Shown here: one piece after another, positions 40,744-48,023 of the stretch | Numbering within the stretch: position 1 is the first letter of the stretch | How the letters are laid out: every line of letters starts with the position of its first letter | DNA from: Bog-532 sp963824545 | GTDB lineage: Bacteria > Actinomycetota > Actinomycetes > Streptosporangiales > Streptosporangiaceae | Direction of reading: 5' to 3' | DNA: 64,000 bases | Assembly: GCA_963824545.1 (NCBI GenBank) | Contig: CAWGPP010000027.1 | Location: forward strand, 86,624-150,623 | The notes under the pieces: generated by a model | Database searches by the model: none | What the model was told of the DNA's origin: nothing | The model's input: only the letters and a program-made list of their open reading frames with translations | Translations under genes and position numbers: made by a program

Positions 40744-41603
40744 CGGGGCCGCTGGTGCGCCGGGGCGCCGCGGCCTCCGGCCCGTACCTGACCGAGATCA
40801 CGCCGGAGGCGGCGGGCTGGTCCTACAGCGGCCTGCGGATCGTGGAACTGGAACCGGGTGGCCAGGTCGGGCTGGCCACCGGCCCGGACGAGATGATCGT
40901 GCTGCCGCTGTCCGGGGCGGCCCGGGTGGACTGCGATGGCCAGACGTTCACGCTGCACGGGCGCCGGGACGTCTTCGACCGGATCAGCGACTTCGCGTAC
41001 CTGCCCAGGGACGCGGAGGCGGTGATGTCCTCATCGGAGGGGGGCCGTTTCGCGCTGCCTTCGGCCCGGGCCGGGGCACGCCTCGACGCACGTTACATTC
41101 CCGCGGAAAAGGTCCCGGTCGAGCTGCGCGGGGCGGGCACGGCCAGCCGGCAGGTCAACAACTTCTGCGCGCCGGGGACGTTCGCCGCTGACCGGCTGAT
41201 CGCGGTGGAGGTGCTGACGCCCGGCGGGAACTGGTCCTCCTATCCCCCGCACAAGCACGACGAGCAGCGGGCGGACGAATCCCAGCTGGAGGAGATCTAC
41301 TACTTCGAGGTCGCCCGGGACGGCCTGGCCTACCAGCGGGTGTACGGCTCCGGGCCCGGGCGCGAGATCGACGTGTGCGCCGAGGTCGGCACCGGCGATG
41401 TGGTGCTCGTCCCGCACGGGTACCACGGCCCGTCGATGGCCGCGCCCGGCTACGACCTGTACTACCTGAACGTGATGGGCGGCCCGGGGGAACGGGTCTG
41501 GCGGTTCTGCGACGACCCGGCGCACGCCTGGGTGCGGGCCGCCTGGCCCGGGACCCCGGTCGACCCGCGGCTGCCGATGACCCGCCCTGGAGGCACCCCG
41601 TGA
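40740..41603 (+). CDS. iolB: 5-deoxy-glucuronate isomerase
   Basis: 287 residues, a double-cupin protein. GWSYSGLRIVELEPGGQVGL, DVFDRISDFAYLPRDAEAVM, GNWSSYPPHKHDEQ (metal-binding His), ESQLEEIYYFEVARDG and GDVVLVPHGYHGPSMAAPGY are IolB marks. It converts 5-deoxy-glucuronate to 5-dehydro-2-deoxygluconate. GTG 40740 overlaps the aldolase stop; the TGA overlaps the GTG of a tiny downstream frame. Intact. Confidence 0.93.
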   Translation: MTGPLVRRGAAASGPYLTEITPEAAGWSYSGLRIVELEPGGQVGLATGPDEMIVLPLSGAARVDCDGQTFTLHGRRDVFDRISDFAYLPRDAEAVMSSSEGGRFALPSARAGARLDARYIPAEKVPVELRGAGTASRQVNNFCAPGTFAADRLIAVEVLTPGGNWSSYPPHKHDEQRADESQLEEIYYFEVARDGLAYQRVYGSGPGREIDVCAEVGTGDVVLVPHGYHGPSMAAPGYDLYYLNVMGGPGERVWRFCDDPAHAWVRAAWPGTPVDPRLPMTRPGGTP

Positions 41604-41656
41604 CCACCCTCGCCAAGCCCGGCCGAGCGGCCGGCGGCCGGAAAGGAATGCCATGA
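41600..41656 (+). pseudogene. 18-codon shell between iolB and mmsA, probably of iolD
   Basis: GTG 41600 overlaps the iolB stop, 18 codons follow (MTTLAKPGRAAGGRKGMP), and the TGA overlaps the ATG of mmsA. The usual order here is iolB-iolD-mmsA, and iolD is otherwise absent. I infer that a roughly 600-residue gene was emptied, leaving only its start and stop. Too short to prove by sequence. Confidence 0.45.
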
Positions 41657-42546
41657 AGACCGTTGAGCACTGGATCGGCGGCGCCGCCACGCCCGGTATC
41701 TCCGCCCGCACCGCGGACGTGTACAACCCGGCCACCGGCCAGGTGCAGGCGCGCGTGCTGCTGGCCGAGCCCGCCGACGTGGACCAGGCGGTCCAGACCG
41801 CGAAGAAGGCCTACGAGGCCTGGCAGGACGTCTCGCTGACCCGGCGGGCCCGTGTCATGTTCGCCTTCCGCGACCTGATCGAGCGGCACACCGACGACCT
41901 GGCCCGCATCGTCTCCGCCGAGCACGGCAACGACCTCATCGCCCGGCTGAAGCAGAAGGCCGAGGAGATCACCGTCGGCCCCGGCGACGACGCGGCCAGC
42001 GACATGGGCCCGATCGTCACCCGGCAGGCGCGGGACCGGATCGCCGGCTACGTCGACCGCGGCCAGCAGGCCGACGCCACCCTGGTGGTGGACGGGCGCG
42101 GCCTGGTGGTCGGCGGGCACGAGGAGGGCTTCTTCCTCGGCCCCACGCTGTTCAACCACGTCGCCACGGACATGGATATCTACACCGACGAGATCTTCGG
42201 CCCGGTCCTGGTGGTGCTGCGGGCCGGCTCGCTGGCCCAGGCGATCGAGCTGATCAACGCCAACCCGTACGGCAACGGGACGGCCGTGTTCACCTCCAGC
42301 GGCCACGCCGCGCGCACCTTCCAGCGCGCGGTGCACGTCGGCATGATCGGCGTCAACGTGCCGATCCCGGTACCGATGGCCTTCTATTCCTTCGGCGGCT
42401 GGAAGGACTCCCTGTTCGGCGACGTGCACGTGCACGGCGCGGAAGGCATCCGGTTCTACACCCGGGCCAAGGCCATCACGACCCGCTGGCCGGATACGGA
42501 AGGCCCGCAGCAGCGCGCCCAGCTGCACTTCCCCACCGCGGTCTGA
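41653..42546 (+). CDS. mmsA: Methylmalonate/malonate-semialdehyde dehydrogenase with large interior deletion
   Basis: 297 residues where about 500 are expected. It starts normally after GGAAAGGA: MKTVEHWIGGAATPGISART, LAEPADVDQAVQTAKKAYEA, FAFRDLIERHTDDLARIVSA. At HGN (about residue 93) it jumps to DLIARLKQKAEEITVGPGDD and then continues correctly (DMGPIVTRQARDRIAGYVDR, IFGPVLVVLRAGSLAQAIEL, VPMAFYSFGGWKDSLFGDVH). About 200 residues carrying the NAD-binding fold and the catalytic Cys (GQRCMA region) are missing in frame. Inactive as read. Confidence 0.88.
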   Translation: MKTVEHWIGGAATPGISARTADVYNPATGQVQARVLLAEPADVDQAVQTAKKAYEAWQDVSLTRRARVMFAFRDLIERHTDDLARIVSAEHGNDLIARLKQKAEEITVGPGDDAASDMGPIVTRQARDRIAGYVDRGQQADATLVVDGRGLVVGGHEEGFFLGPTLFNHVATDMDIYTDEIFGPVLVVLRAGSLAQAIELINANPYGNGTAVFTSSGHAARTFQRAVHVGMIGVNVPIPVPMAFYSFGGWKDSLFGDVHVHGAEGIRFYTRAKAITTRWPDTEGPQQRAQLHFPTAV

Positions 42547-42584
42547 GGACCCGCCGCTCCCCTCCCGTGAAAGCAGAGCACCTC

Positions 42585-43319
42585 ATGAGCACTCCGAATG
42601 GCCCGCGGCGGCTGCTGCTCGGCAGCTGCCCCGACTCCTGGGGCGTCTGGTTCGCCGACGACCCGCGGCAGACCCCCTGGCACCGGTTCCTCGACGAGCT
42701 GGCCGCGGTCGGCTACACCTACCTCGACCTCGGCCCGTACGGTTACCTGCCCACCGACCCGGCGCGGCTCAGGGACGAGGTGGGCCGGCGCGGGCTGACC
42801 GTGGCCGGCGGCACCGTCGCCGGGCACAGCGGCCTGCACAAGGCGGGCGACTTCGATTCGATCCTGGCCGAGACGCGCCGGGTCGCGGAACTGACCGCCG
42901 CCGTGGGCGCCCGGCACGTCATCTTCGTCCCGGTGCCCGGGTACCGGGACGACGTCACCGGGACCTACCGGGAGCCTGCCGAGCTGGACGCCGGCGGCTG
43001 GCGGACCCTGATCGGGGCCACCAACGAGATCGGCAGGCAGATCGCGCAGGACTACGGCGTGCGGCTGCAGTTCCACCCGCACGCCGACAAGGCCGAGGCC
43101 GAGGACCTGGCCTTCGGGCAGGCCGTCGCGATGGGCGCCAGCTGCGAGCCGCCCCACGGCCTGCCGGACATCCCGCCGATCCTGGCCGCGCTGGAGGAAC
43201 TCGGCGCGGAACTTTTCACCGTGGTGGAGCAGGACATGTACCCATGCGACGTCGGCAAGCCGAAACCGATCGCGGAACGGACCTTCCGCTATCTGAACGC
43301 CCTGGGAGGTGCGGCATGA
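42585..43319 (+). CDS. iolE: IolE-like 2-keto-myo-inositol dehydratase/isomerase with interior deletion
   Basis: 244 residues; the family has about 295-305. LLLGSCPDSWGVWFADDPRQ, FLDELAAVGYTYLDLGPYGY, TAAVGARHVIFVPVPGYRDD and GVRLQFHPHAD are IolE-like. After HADKAEAED the sequence goes straight to LAFGQAVAMGASCEPPHGLP, then LFTVVEQDMYPCDVGKPKPI. The segment with the conserved 'LCLDTGH' metal ligands and the 'YVHIKQVDP' strand is gone (about 50-60 residues), in frame. Barrel closure and metal binding should fail. Start ATG 42585 or GTG 42567. The TGA overlaps the next ATG. Confidence 0.82.
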   Translation: MSTPNGPRRLLLGSCPDSWGVWFADDPRQTPWHRFLDELAAVGYTYLDLGPYGYLPTDPARLRDEVGRRGLTVAGGTVAGHSGLHKAGDFDSILAETRRVAELTAAVGARHVIFVPVPGYRDDVTGTYREPAELDAGGWRTLIGATNEIGRQIAQDYGVRLQFHPHADKAEAEDLAFGQAVAMGASCEPPHGLPDIPPILAALEELGAELFTVVEQDMYPCDVGKPKPIAERTFRYLNALGGAA

Positions 43320-44338
43320 CGGTCCGGGTAGGTGTGATCGGCACGGGCATGATCGGCGAGGACCACGTCCGCCGGCTGACGACCGTGGTGGCCGGCGCGG
43401 CCGTCACCGCGGTCACCGACGTGGACAAGGACCGGGCCGCGGCGGTGGCCGAGCGTTTCGGCATCCAGGCCGTGCACGCGACCGGCGGAGACGTCATCGG
43501 CGACCCTGGCGTGGACGCGGTGCTCGTGGCGTCCTGGGGGCCGACGCACGAGGAGTACGTGCTCGCCTCGATCGCGGCCGGCAAACCCGTCTTCTGCGAG
43601 AAGCCGCTGGCCACCACGCCGGAGGCCTGCTCGCGGATCATCGACGCGGAGATCGCGGCGCGACGGCGGCTGGTCCAGGTCGGCTTCATGCGCCGTTACG
43701 ACAGCGGCTACCGCGCGCTGAAGGCCGTGGCGGCGGACGGCTCGATCGGCATGCCGCTGCTCGCGCACATGGCGCACCGCAACCCCTCGGTCCCGCCCAC
43801 CGTGACCAGCGAGATGGCGATCAACGACTCGGTGGTGCATGAGATCGACGTGACCCGGTGGCTGCTGGACGAGGAGATCACCGCCGTGATGATCATGTCC
43901 CCGAAGCGCAGCCGCCACGCGGCCGGCGACCTGCAGGACCCGATGATCGTGATGTTCCGCACCGCGAGCGGCGTCCTGGTCGACGACGAGCTGAGCGTGA
44001 ACGTCCGGTACGGCTACGACATCCAGGCCGAGATCGTCGGGGAAACCGGGAACGCGCGGCTGGGCGGGGCCGGGGCCATCGCGGTCACCAGCGAGCGGGG
44101 CCGGGCCACCGCCGTCCCGGCGGACTGGCGGGAGCGGTTCGCCGGCGCCTACGACGAGGAGTTCCGGGCCTGGATCGACGATGTGGCGGCCGGCCGCCCG
44201 CCCGGCGGGCCGTCCACGTGGGACGGCTACGCGGCCGCGGTCGTGGCCGACGCGGCCGTCCGGGCGCTGCACGCCGGGGGCGGCTGGACCAGCGTCCCGC
44301 TCCGGGACCGCCCCGGCTTCTACGGGGCGGCGTCATGA
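43316..44338 (+). CDS. iolG: Inositol 2-dehydrogenase (Gfo/Idh/MocA family)
   Basis: 340 residues, complete. MTVRVGVIGTGMIGEDHVRR is the Rossmann start, then VDAVLVASWGPTHEEYVLAS, AGKPVFCEKPLATTPEACSR (EKP motif), QVGFMRRYDSGYRALKAVAA and NDSVVHEIDVTRWLLDEEIT (catalytic Asp/His region HEID). It oxidises myo-inositol to scyllo-inosose with NAD+. ATGA overlaps at both ends tie it to IolE and the next isomerase. Confidence 0.9.
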   Translation: MTVRVGVIGTGMIGEDHVRRLTTVVAGAAVTAVTDVDKDRAAAVAERFGIQAVHATGGDVIGDPGVDAVLVASWGPTHEEYVLASIAAGKPVFCEKPLATTPEACSRIIDAEIAARRRLVQVGFMRRYDSGYRALKAVAADGSIGMPLLAHMAHRNPSVPPTVTSEMAINDSVVHEIDVTRWLLDEEITAVMIMSPKRSRHAAGDLQDPMIVMFRTASGVLVDDELSVNVRYGYDIQAEIVGETGNARLGGAGAIAVTSERGRATAVPADWRERFAGAYDEEFRAWIDDVAAGRPPGGPSTWDGYAAAVVADAAVRALHAGGGWTSVPLRDRPGFYGAAS

Positions 44339-45192
44339 AGATCGCGCTCGACCCGTACATGCTGCGGCGCGTGCCGCTGACCGAACTGCCCGGGGTGGTG
44401 GCTGACCTGGGTTATGAGTACATCGAGCTGTCCCCGCGGGAGGACTTCACCCTGTTCTTCCTGCACCCGCGGGCCAACCAGGACCGAGTGCGGGAGTTCA
44501 AGGCGGCGCTGGACGCGGCCGGGGTCGCGGTCGCCTCGCACCTGCCGCTGTACCGCTGGTCCGGGCCGGACGAGGATGAGCGGCAGGCGGCGGTGCGCTA
44601 CTGGAAGCGCGCCATCGAGCTGACCGTCGATCTCGGCTGCTCGGTGATGAACTCCGAGTTCAACGGGCGGCCGGAGGCCGCCAGCGTGAGCGAGGCGCAG
44701 TTCTGGCGGTCGATGGAGGAACTGCTGCCGATTTTCGAGCGGGAGGGGATCCAGTTGCGGCTGGAACCGCACCCGGACGATTTCGTCGAGGACGGCATCA
44801 CCGCGGTCGACGTGATCCGCGGGATCAACTCGCCCAATGTGTCGTTCCTGTACTGCGCGCCGCACACGTTCCACATGGGCGGCAACACGGCCGAGATCAT
44901 GGAGTACGCCGGGCCGCTGCTGACCCACCTGCACCTGGCCGATTCGTTCGACCACACGGCGTCGTCCGGGCTGCGTTACATCATCAACCCGCCCGGGTCG
45001 GCCGCCCGGGTACACCAGCACCTGGACATCGGGCAGGGCGAGGTCGACTGGGACGAGTTCTTCGGCACGCTGGCCCGGGTGGGCTTCGACGGCATCGCCA
45101 CCGTCTGCGTGTTCGCGTGGGAGGAGCGGGCCCGCGAGTCGTGCGCCGGGAACCTGGAGAAGGTGCGGCAGTACCTGGCTAAGTACTGCTGA
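44335..45192 (+). CDS. Sugar phosphate isomerase/epimerase, IolH/IolI-like
   Basis: 285 residues, complete TIM barrel of the AP-endonuclease-2 family. MKIALDPYMLRRVPLTELPG, DLGYEYIELSPREDFTLFFL, LGCSVMNSEFNGRPEAASVS, IQLRLEPHPDDFVEDGITAV, LTHLHLADSFDHTASSGLRY and HLDIGQGEVDWDEFFGTLAR. This order and length fit IolH- or IolI-type proteins of inositol operons. It starts in an ATGA overlap with iolG and ends 14 bases into the convergent PH-domain gene. Confidence 0.88.
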   Translation: MKIALDPYMLRRVPLTELPGVVADLGYEYIELSPREDFTLFFLHPRANQDRVREFKAALDAAGVAVASHLPLYRWSGPDEDERQAAVRYWKRAIELTVDLGCSVMNSEFNGRPEAASVSEAQFWRSMEELLPIFEREGIQLRLEPHPDDFVEDGITAVDVIRGINSPNVSFLYCAPHTFHMGGNTAEIMEYAGPLLTHLHLADSFDHTASSGLRYIINPPGSAARVHQHLDIGQGEVDWDEFFGTLARVGFDGIATVCVFAWEERARESCAGNLEKVRQYLAKYC

Positions 45193-46702
45193 ACGGAGTG
45201 CTCCCGGCGTTGCTCGGCGGGGCGGCGGCCGCCCGGGCGGTGCGGGCGGCGCGGGCCAGGGCGGGCAGCCGGCGCAGCAGGTCGCCGGCTTCAGCCACGG
45301 TGCGGTCCTGGACGCTGGCGGTCACGCGCCGGCCCGCCACGTCCAGCCGGACCGAGGCGAGGCCGAGGCGGCGCTGCACCGGGCCCTGCACCCAGCGGAT
45401 GCTCTGCACCTTCTCCAGCGGGATCCAGGTCGTGGTCCGGCGCAGCCGGCCACGCGCGGCCACCAGATAGCGGTCGTCACCGCCCCAGGCCAGGAAGTGG
45501 TACATCAGCGGCGCCTTCCAGCGAGCGTGCCCCGGCGGTCGCTGCGAAGGCGCCGGGGGCGCGCTGACCAGCTCGGCGAGCATCTTCTCGGCGTCCGCGC
45601 GGGTTCCGACCGGGACGAGCGGGCGCAGCCGGCGGCCCTCAGAACGGTTCTCCCGCCGCTGGCGGGGCCCGGCCACGTCGACCTCGAGACGGCACCAGCC
45701 GAACGCCCGCCACACCAGCGGCTCCACCAGCCGCACCGCCTGGACCCGCCCGGGGCGGATCGTTTCCGCGGTGGTCTGCACGAGGCCGGAGCGCAGCCGC
45801 AGCCCGTCCGCGGCCACCGCGACGGTGGTGCCGTACTCCCCGTTGAACTGCCGCCAGATCCCGATCGCCGCGCCGATGATCAGCGGCAGGAAGGAGGCGG
45901 TGAGCGCCGGCCGGTGAACGACGGCAAGGAGCGTGATGGTCCCGGCGATGACGACGCCGGCGATCAGCCCGGTGATGCTGACGGCCAGGCCCATGGCCAG
46001 CTGGCCGGGCCGGACGCGGAACACCAGCCGTTCCTGCGGCACGGCGGCCGGCCGGGCCGTTGCGTCCCGCGGGCCGGCGGATGCGGGTGCCGCGCCGGTC
46101 CCCGCCGGGGCGGCCGGGGCGGTGGCGGCGGGCGCGGCGGGGGCGGCCGGGGCGGCGGGCATGGCGGGCGTCATCGACAGCAGTTGCTGGCGCAGGCCCT
46201 GCGCCTCGGGCAGCCGCAGGGCCACCAGGCGGCCGCCGGACGAATCGGCGCCGGCCATCCGCAGCCGGATCTCGGCCAGCCCGAACACCCGGGCGAGCCC
46301 GGTCTGCACCACGTCGATCGCCTGGACCTGGGAGAGCGGGAAGCGCCGCGACTGCCGGCGGATCAGCCCGGTGTCGATGAGCAGCACCCCGCCATCGACC
46401 CGCCAGCGGGTCACCGCCCAGCTGATCACCCCCGCCACCAGGACGACCGCGATGACGACCAGGTCGGTGATGAAGTCGCTGCCGGCCTGGCGGGCGTTGA
46501 CGAAGAACAGCAGGGCCAGCAGGATGACGAAGCTCGTCAGGTGACGGCCGCTGCGGACCAGCGGGGACAGCGGGTGCAGCCGGTGCCAGGCCGCCACGTT
46601 CTCGGGCGGGCGCCCGGGGTAGGACGGCAGCGAACCCGGCCGCCGCGGGCTGGCCGGCCCTGGGCGTCCGGGCAGGTCCGGCCGGTCAGGAGGGCTGGTC
46701 AC
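45179..46702 (-). CDS. PH-domain membrane protein (YdbT-like)
   Basis: 507 residues with three bacterial PH-like (bPH_2) domains. Each follows or sits between hydrophobic pairs: FVILLALLFFVNARQAGSDF with VVIAVVLVAGVISWAVTRWR, and MGLAVSITGLIAGVVIAGTI with LIIGAAIGIWRQFNG. Domain marks are RRFPLSQVQAIDVVQTGLAR, ETIRPGRVQAVRLVEPLVWR and TWIPLEKVQSIRWVQGPVQR, the P-L-x-x-V-Q-x-I-x-x-x-Q signature. A proline/alanine-rich linker lies at about residues 178-220. GTG 46702 overlaps the stop of the partner gene (GTGA). The pair resembles YdbS-YdbT, a membrane stress or antimicrobial-immunity module. Confidence 0.88.
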   Translation of the reverse strand: MTSPPDRPDLPGRPGPASPRRPGSLPSYPGRPPENVAAWHRLHPLSPLVRSGRHLTSFVILLALLFFVNARQAGSDFITDLVVIAVVLVAGVISWAVTRWRVDGGVLLIDTGLIRRQSRRFPLSQVQAIDVVQTGLARVFGLAEIRLRMAGADSSGGRLVALRLPEAQGLRQQLLSMTPAMPAAPAAPAAPAATAPAAPAGTGAAPASAGPRDATARPAAVPQERLVFRVRPGQLAMGLAVSITGLIAGVVIAGTITLLAVVHRPALTASFLPLIIGAAIGIWRQFNGEYGTTVAVAADGLRLRSGLVQTTAETIRPGRVQAVRLVEPLVWRAFGWCRLEVDVAGPRQRRENRSEGRRLRPLVPVGTRADAEKMLAELVSAPPAPSQRPPGHARWKAPLMYHFLAWGGDDRYLVAARGRLRRTTTWIPLEKVQSIRWVQGPVQRRLGLASVRLDVAGRRVTASVQDRTVAEAGDLLRRLPALARAARTARAAAAPPSNAGSTPFSST

Positions 46703-47208
46703 AGGCCCGCCGCCTGGGACTCGCCGAGGGTGGCCAGCTGGTCGCGCAGCCGCGCGGCCTCCGCCCGTTCCAGGCCGGGGATCCGCGCGTCGCTGGCCGC
46801 CGCCGCCGTGTGCATGCGGACGGTTGCCAGGCTCAGGCTGCGCTCGACCGGGCCCGCCGTCACGTCGATGTACTGCATCCGCCCGTACGGGATGACCGAC
46901 TGGCGGCGGATGAGCACGCCGCGGCGGACCATGAGATCGTCGTCCCGCTCGGCGTACCCCCACGCGGCGACGCGGCGCGCCAGGAACCGTTCGGCCAGCA
47001 GACCCGCCGCGACCAGCGCCAGCGCCACGATGAGGCCAATCAGCGCCGACCCTGCGCCGCCGCCCGCGAACCCGCCGATCAGCGCGAGCGGGACGGTCAC
47101 CAGCGCGACCTCGATCCGCCGCGCGCGCAGCAGTCGCCGCGACGGGCGGTGCCAGGTCAGTTCCGCATCCCCCGTACCCGGCAGTGCGCCGGGCTCCGCA
47201 GCCGTCAT
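46699..47208 (-). CDS. PH-domain membrane protein (YdbS-like)
   Basis: 169 residues from ATG 47208 with AGGAGG upstream. Two membrane helices (VALVTVPLALIGGFAGG and LIGLIVALALVAAGLLA) precede a single bPH_2 domain: AERDDDLMVRRGVLIRRQSV, IPYGRMQYIDVTAGPVERSL. It is the short partner of the following three-domain protein and is translationally coupled to it. The function of YdbS/YdbT pairs is poorly known. Confidence 0.88.
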   Translation of the reverse strand: MTAAEPGALPGTGDAELTWHRPSRRLLRARRIEVALVTVPLALIGGFAGGGAGSALIGLIVALALVAAGLLAERFLARRVAAWGYAERDDDLMVRRGVLIRRQSVIPYGRMQYIDVTAGPVERSLSLATVRMHTAAAASDARIPGLERAEAARLRDQLATLGESQAAGL

Positions 47209-47279
47209 CCGGACGGTCCTCCTGTGGTAGCCGATGCGGGCCAGCCGCCCCCCACGGCCTGAATGAGACGCTATACCGG

Positions 47280-48023
47280 TTACCACGACTTACCGGCAGA
47301 GTTTTGGGCAGTATGTGCCGAAAAGTCTGCCGGTAAGCGCGGCGGGCCCTCCTGGTCACCGGCGAGGCGGAGATACGCCAGGACGGCCCGGATCCGGTTG
47401 TTGTCCGTGTCGGTCTGATCCAGGCCGAGCTTGCCGAACACGCTGGTCACGTGGGCTTCCACCGTTCGCGGGCTCAGGTAGAGGTCCTTGGCGATGCCGA
47501 CGTTGGACCGGCCCTCCGCCATCCGGGCCAGGACCTCACGCTCCCGGGGATTGAGGGTGTCCATCCGGCCGGCGCTGCGTTTACGGGCCAGCAGCCGGCG
47601 GACCACCGTCGCGTCCAGCACGGTCTCACCCGCCACGATCCGCTCCAGCTGGCTGATCAGGTGCCCGGCGTCGGTGACGTTGTCCTTCAGCAGGTAGCCG
47701 ACGCCGTAACCGACCACGTCCATGAGCTGGCTGGCGTAGCTGGCCTCGGCAAACGTGGACAGCACCAGGATCCCGATGCCGGCGTCGCGGGCGCGGATCT
47801 CGGCGGCGGCCTGGATCCCCTCTCCGGTGTAGGTCGGCGGCATCCGCAGGTCGAGGATCACCGCGTCGGGGCTGGCGGGCCGATCCGGCCGGGCCGGGAA
47901 GATGCTGGCGATGAGCTCCCCGCCCGAGGAGGCCTGGGTGGTGACGCGCGCGCCGGACGCCTCCAGGAGGAGCACCAGGCCGCTGCGGAACAGGGCGGAA
48001 TCGTCGGCGATGGCTATCCGCAC
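47280..48023 (-). CDS. NarL/LuxR-type response regulator
   Basis: 247 residues. A receiver domain spans 1-125 (VRIAIADDSALFRSGLVLLL with the acidic pair, DAVILDLRMPPTYTGEG with the phosphoacceptor Asp, LVLSTFAEASYASQL, GYLLKDNV with Lys). A LuxR helix-turn-helix follows (LNPREREVLARMAEGRSNVG, IAKDLYLSPRTVEAHVTSVF). GTG 48023 overlaps the kinase stop, so the pair is coupled. The last 15 residues read through the inverted repeat at 47289-47337 and are not typical. Confidence 0.92.
   Translation of the reverse strand: MRIAIADDSALFRSGLVLLLEASGARVTTQASSGGELIASIFPARPDRPASPDAVILDLRMPPTYTGEGIQAAAEIRARDAGIGILVLSTFAEASYASQLMDVVGYGVGYLLKDNVTDAGHLISQLERIVAGETVLDATVVRRLLARKRSAGRMDTLNPREREVLARMAEGRSNVGIAKDLYLSPRTVEAHVTSVFGKLGLDQTDTDNNRIRAVLAYLRLAGDQEGPPRLPADFSAHTAQNSAGKSW
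47289..47337. repeat. Inverted repeat overlapping the end of the response-regulator gene
   Basis: CTTACCGGCAGA (47289-47300) and TCTGCCGGTAAG (47326-47337) are perfect 12-bp complements with a 25-nt loop. A third copy of TCTGCCGGTAAG lies at about 30709-30720 after the GNAT gene. It may act as a terminator. Confidence 0.6.
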
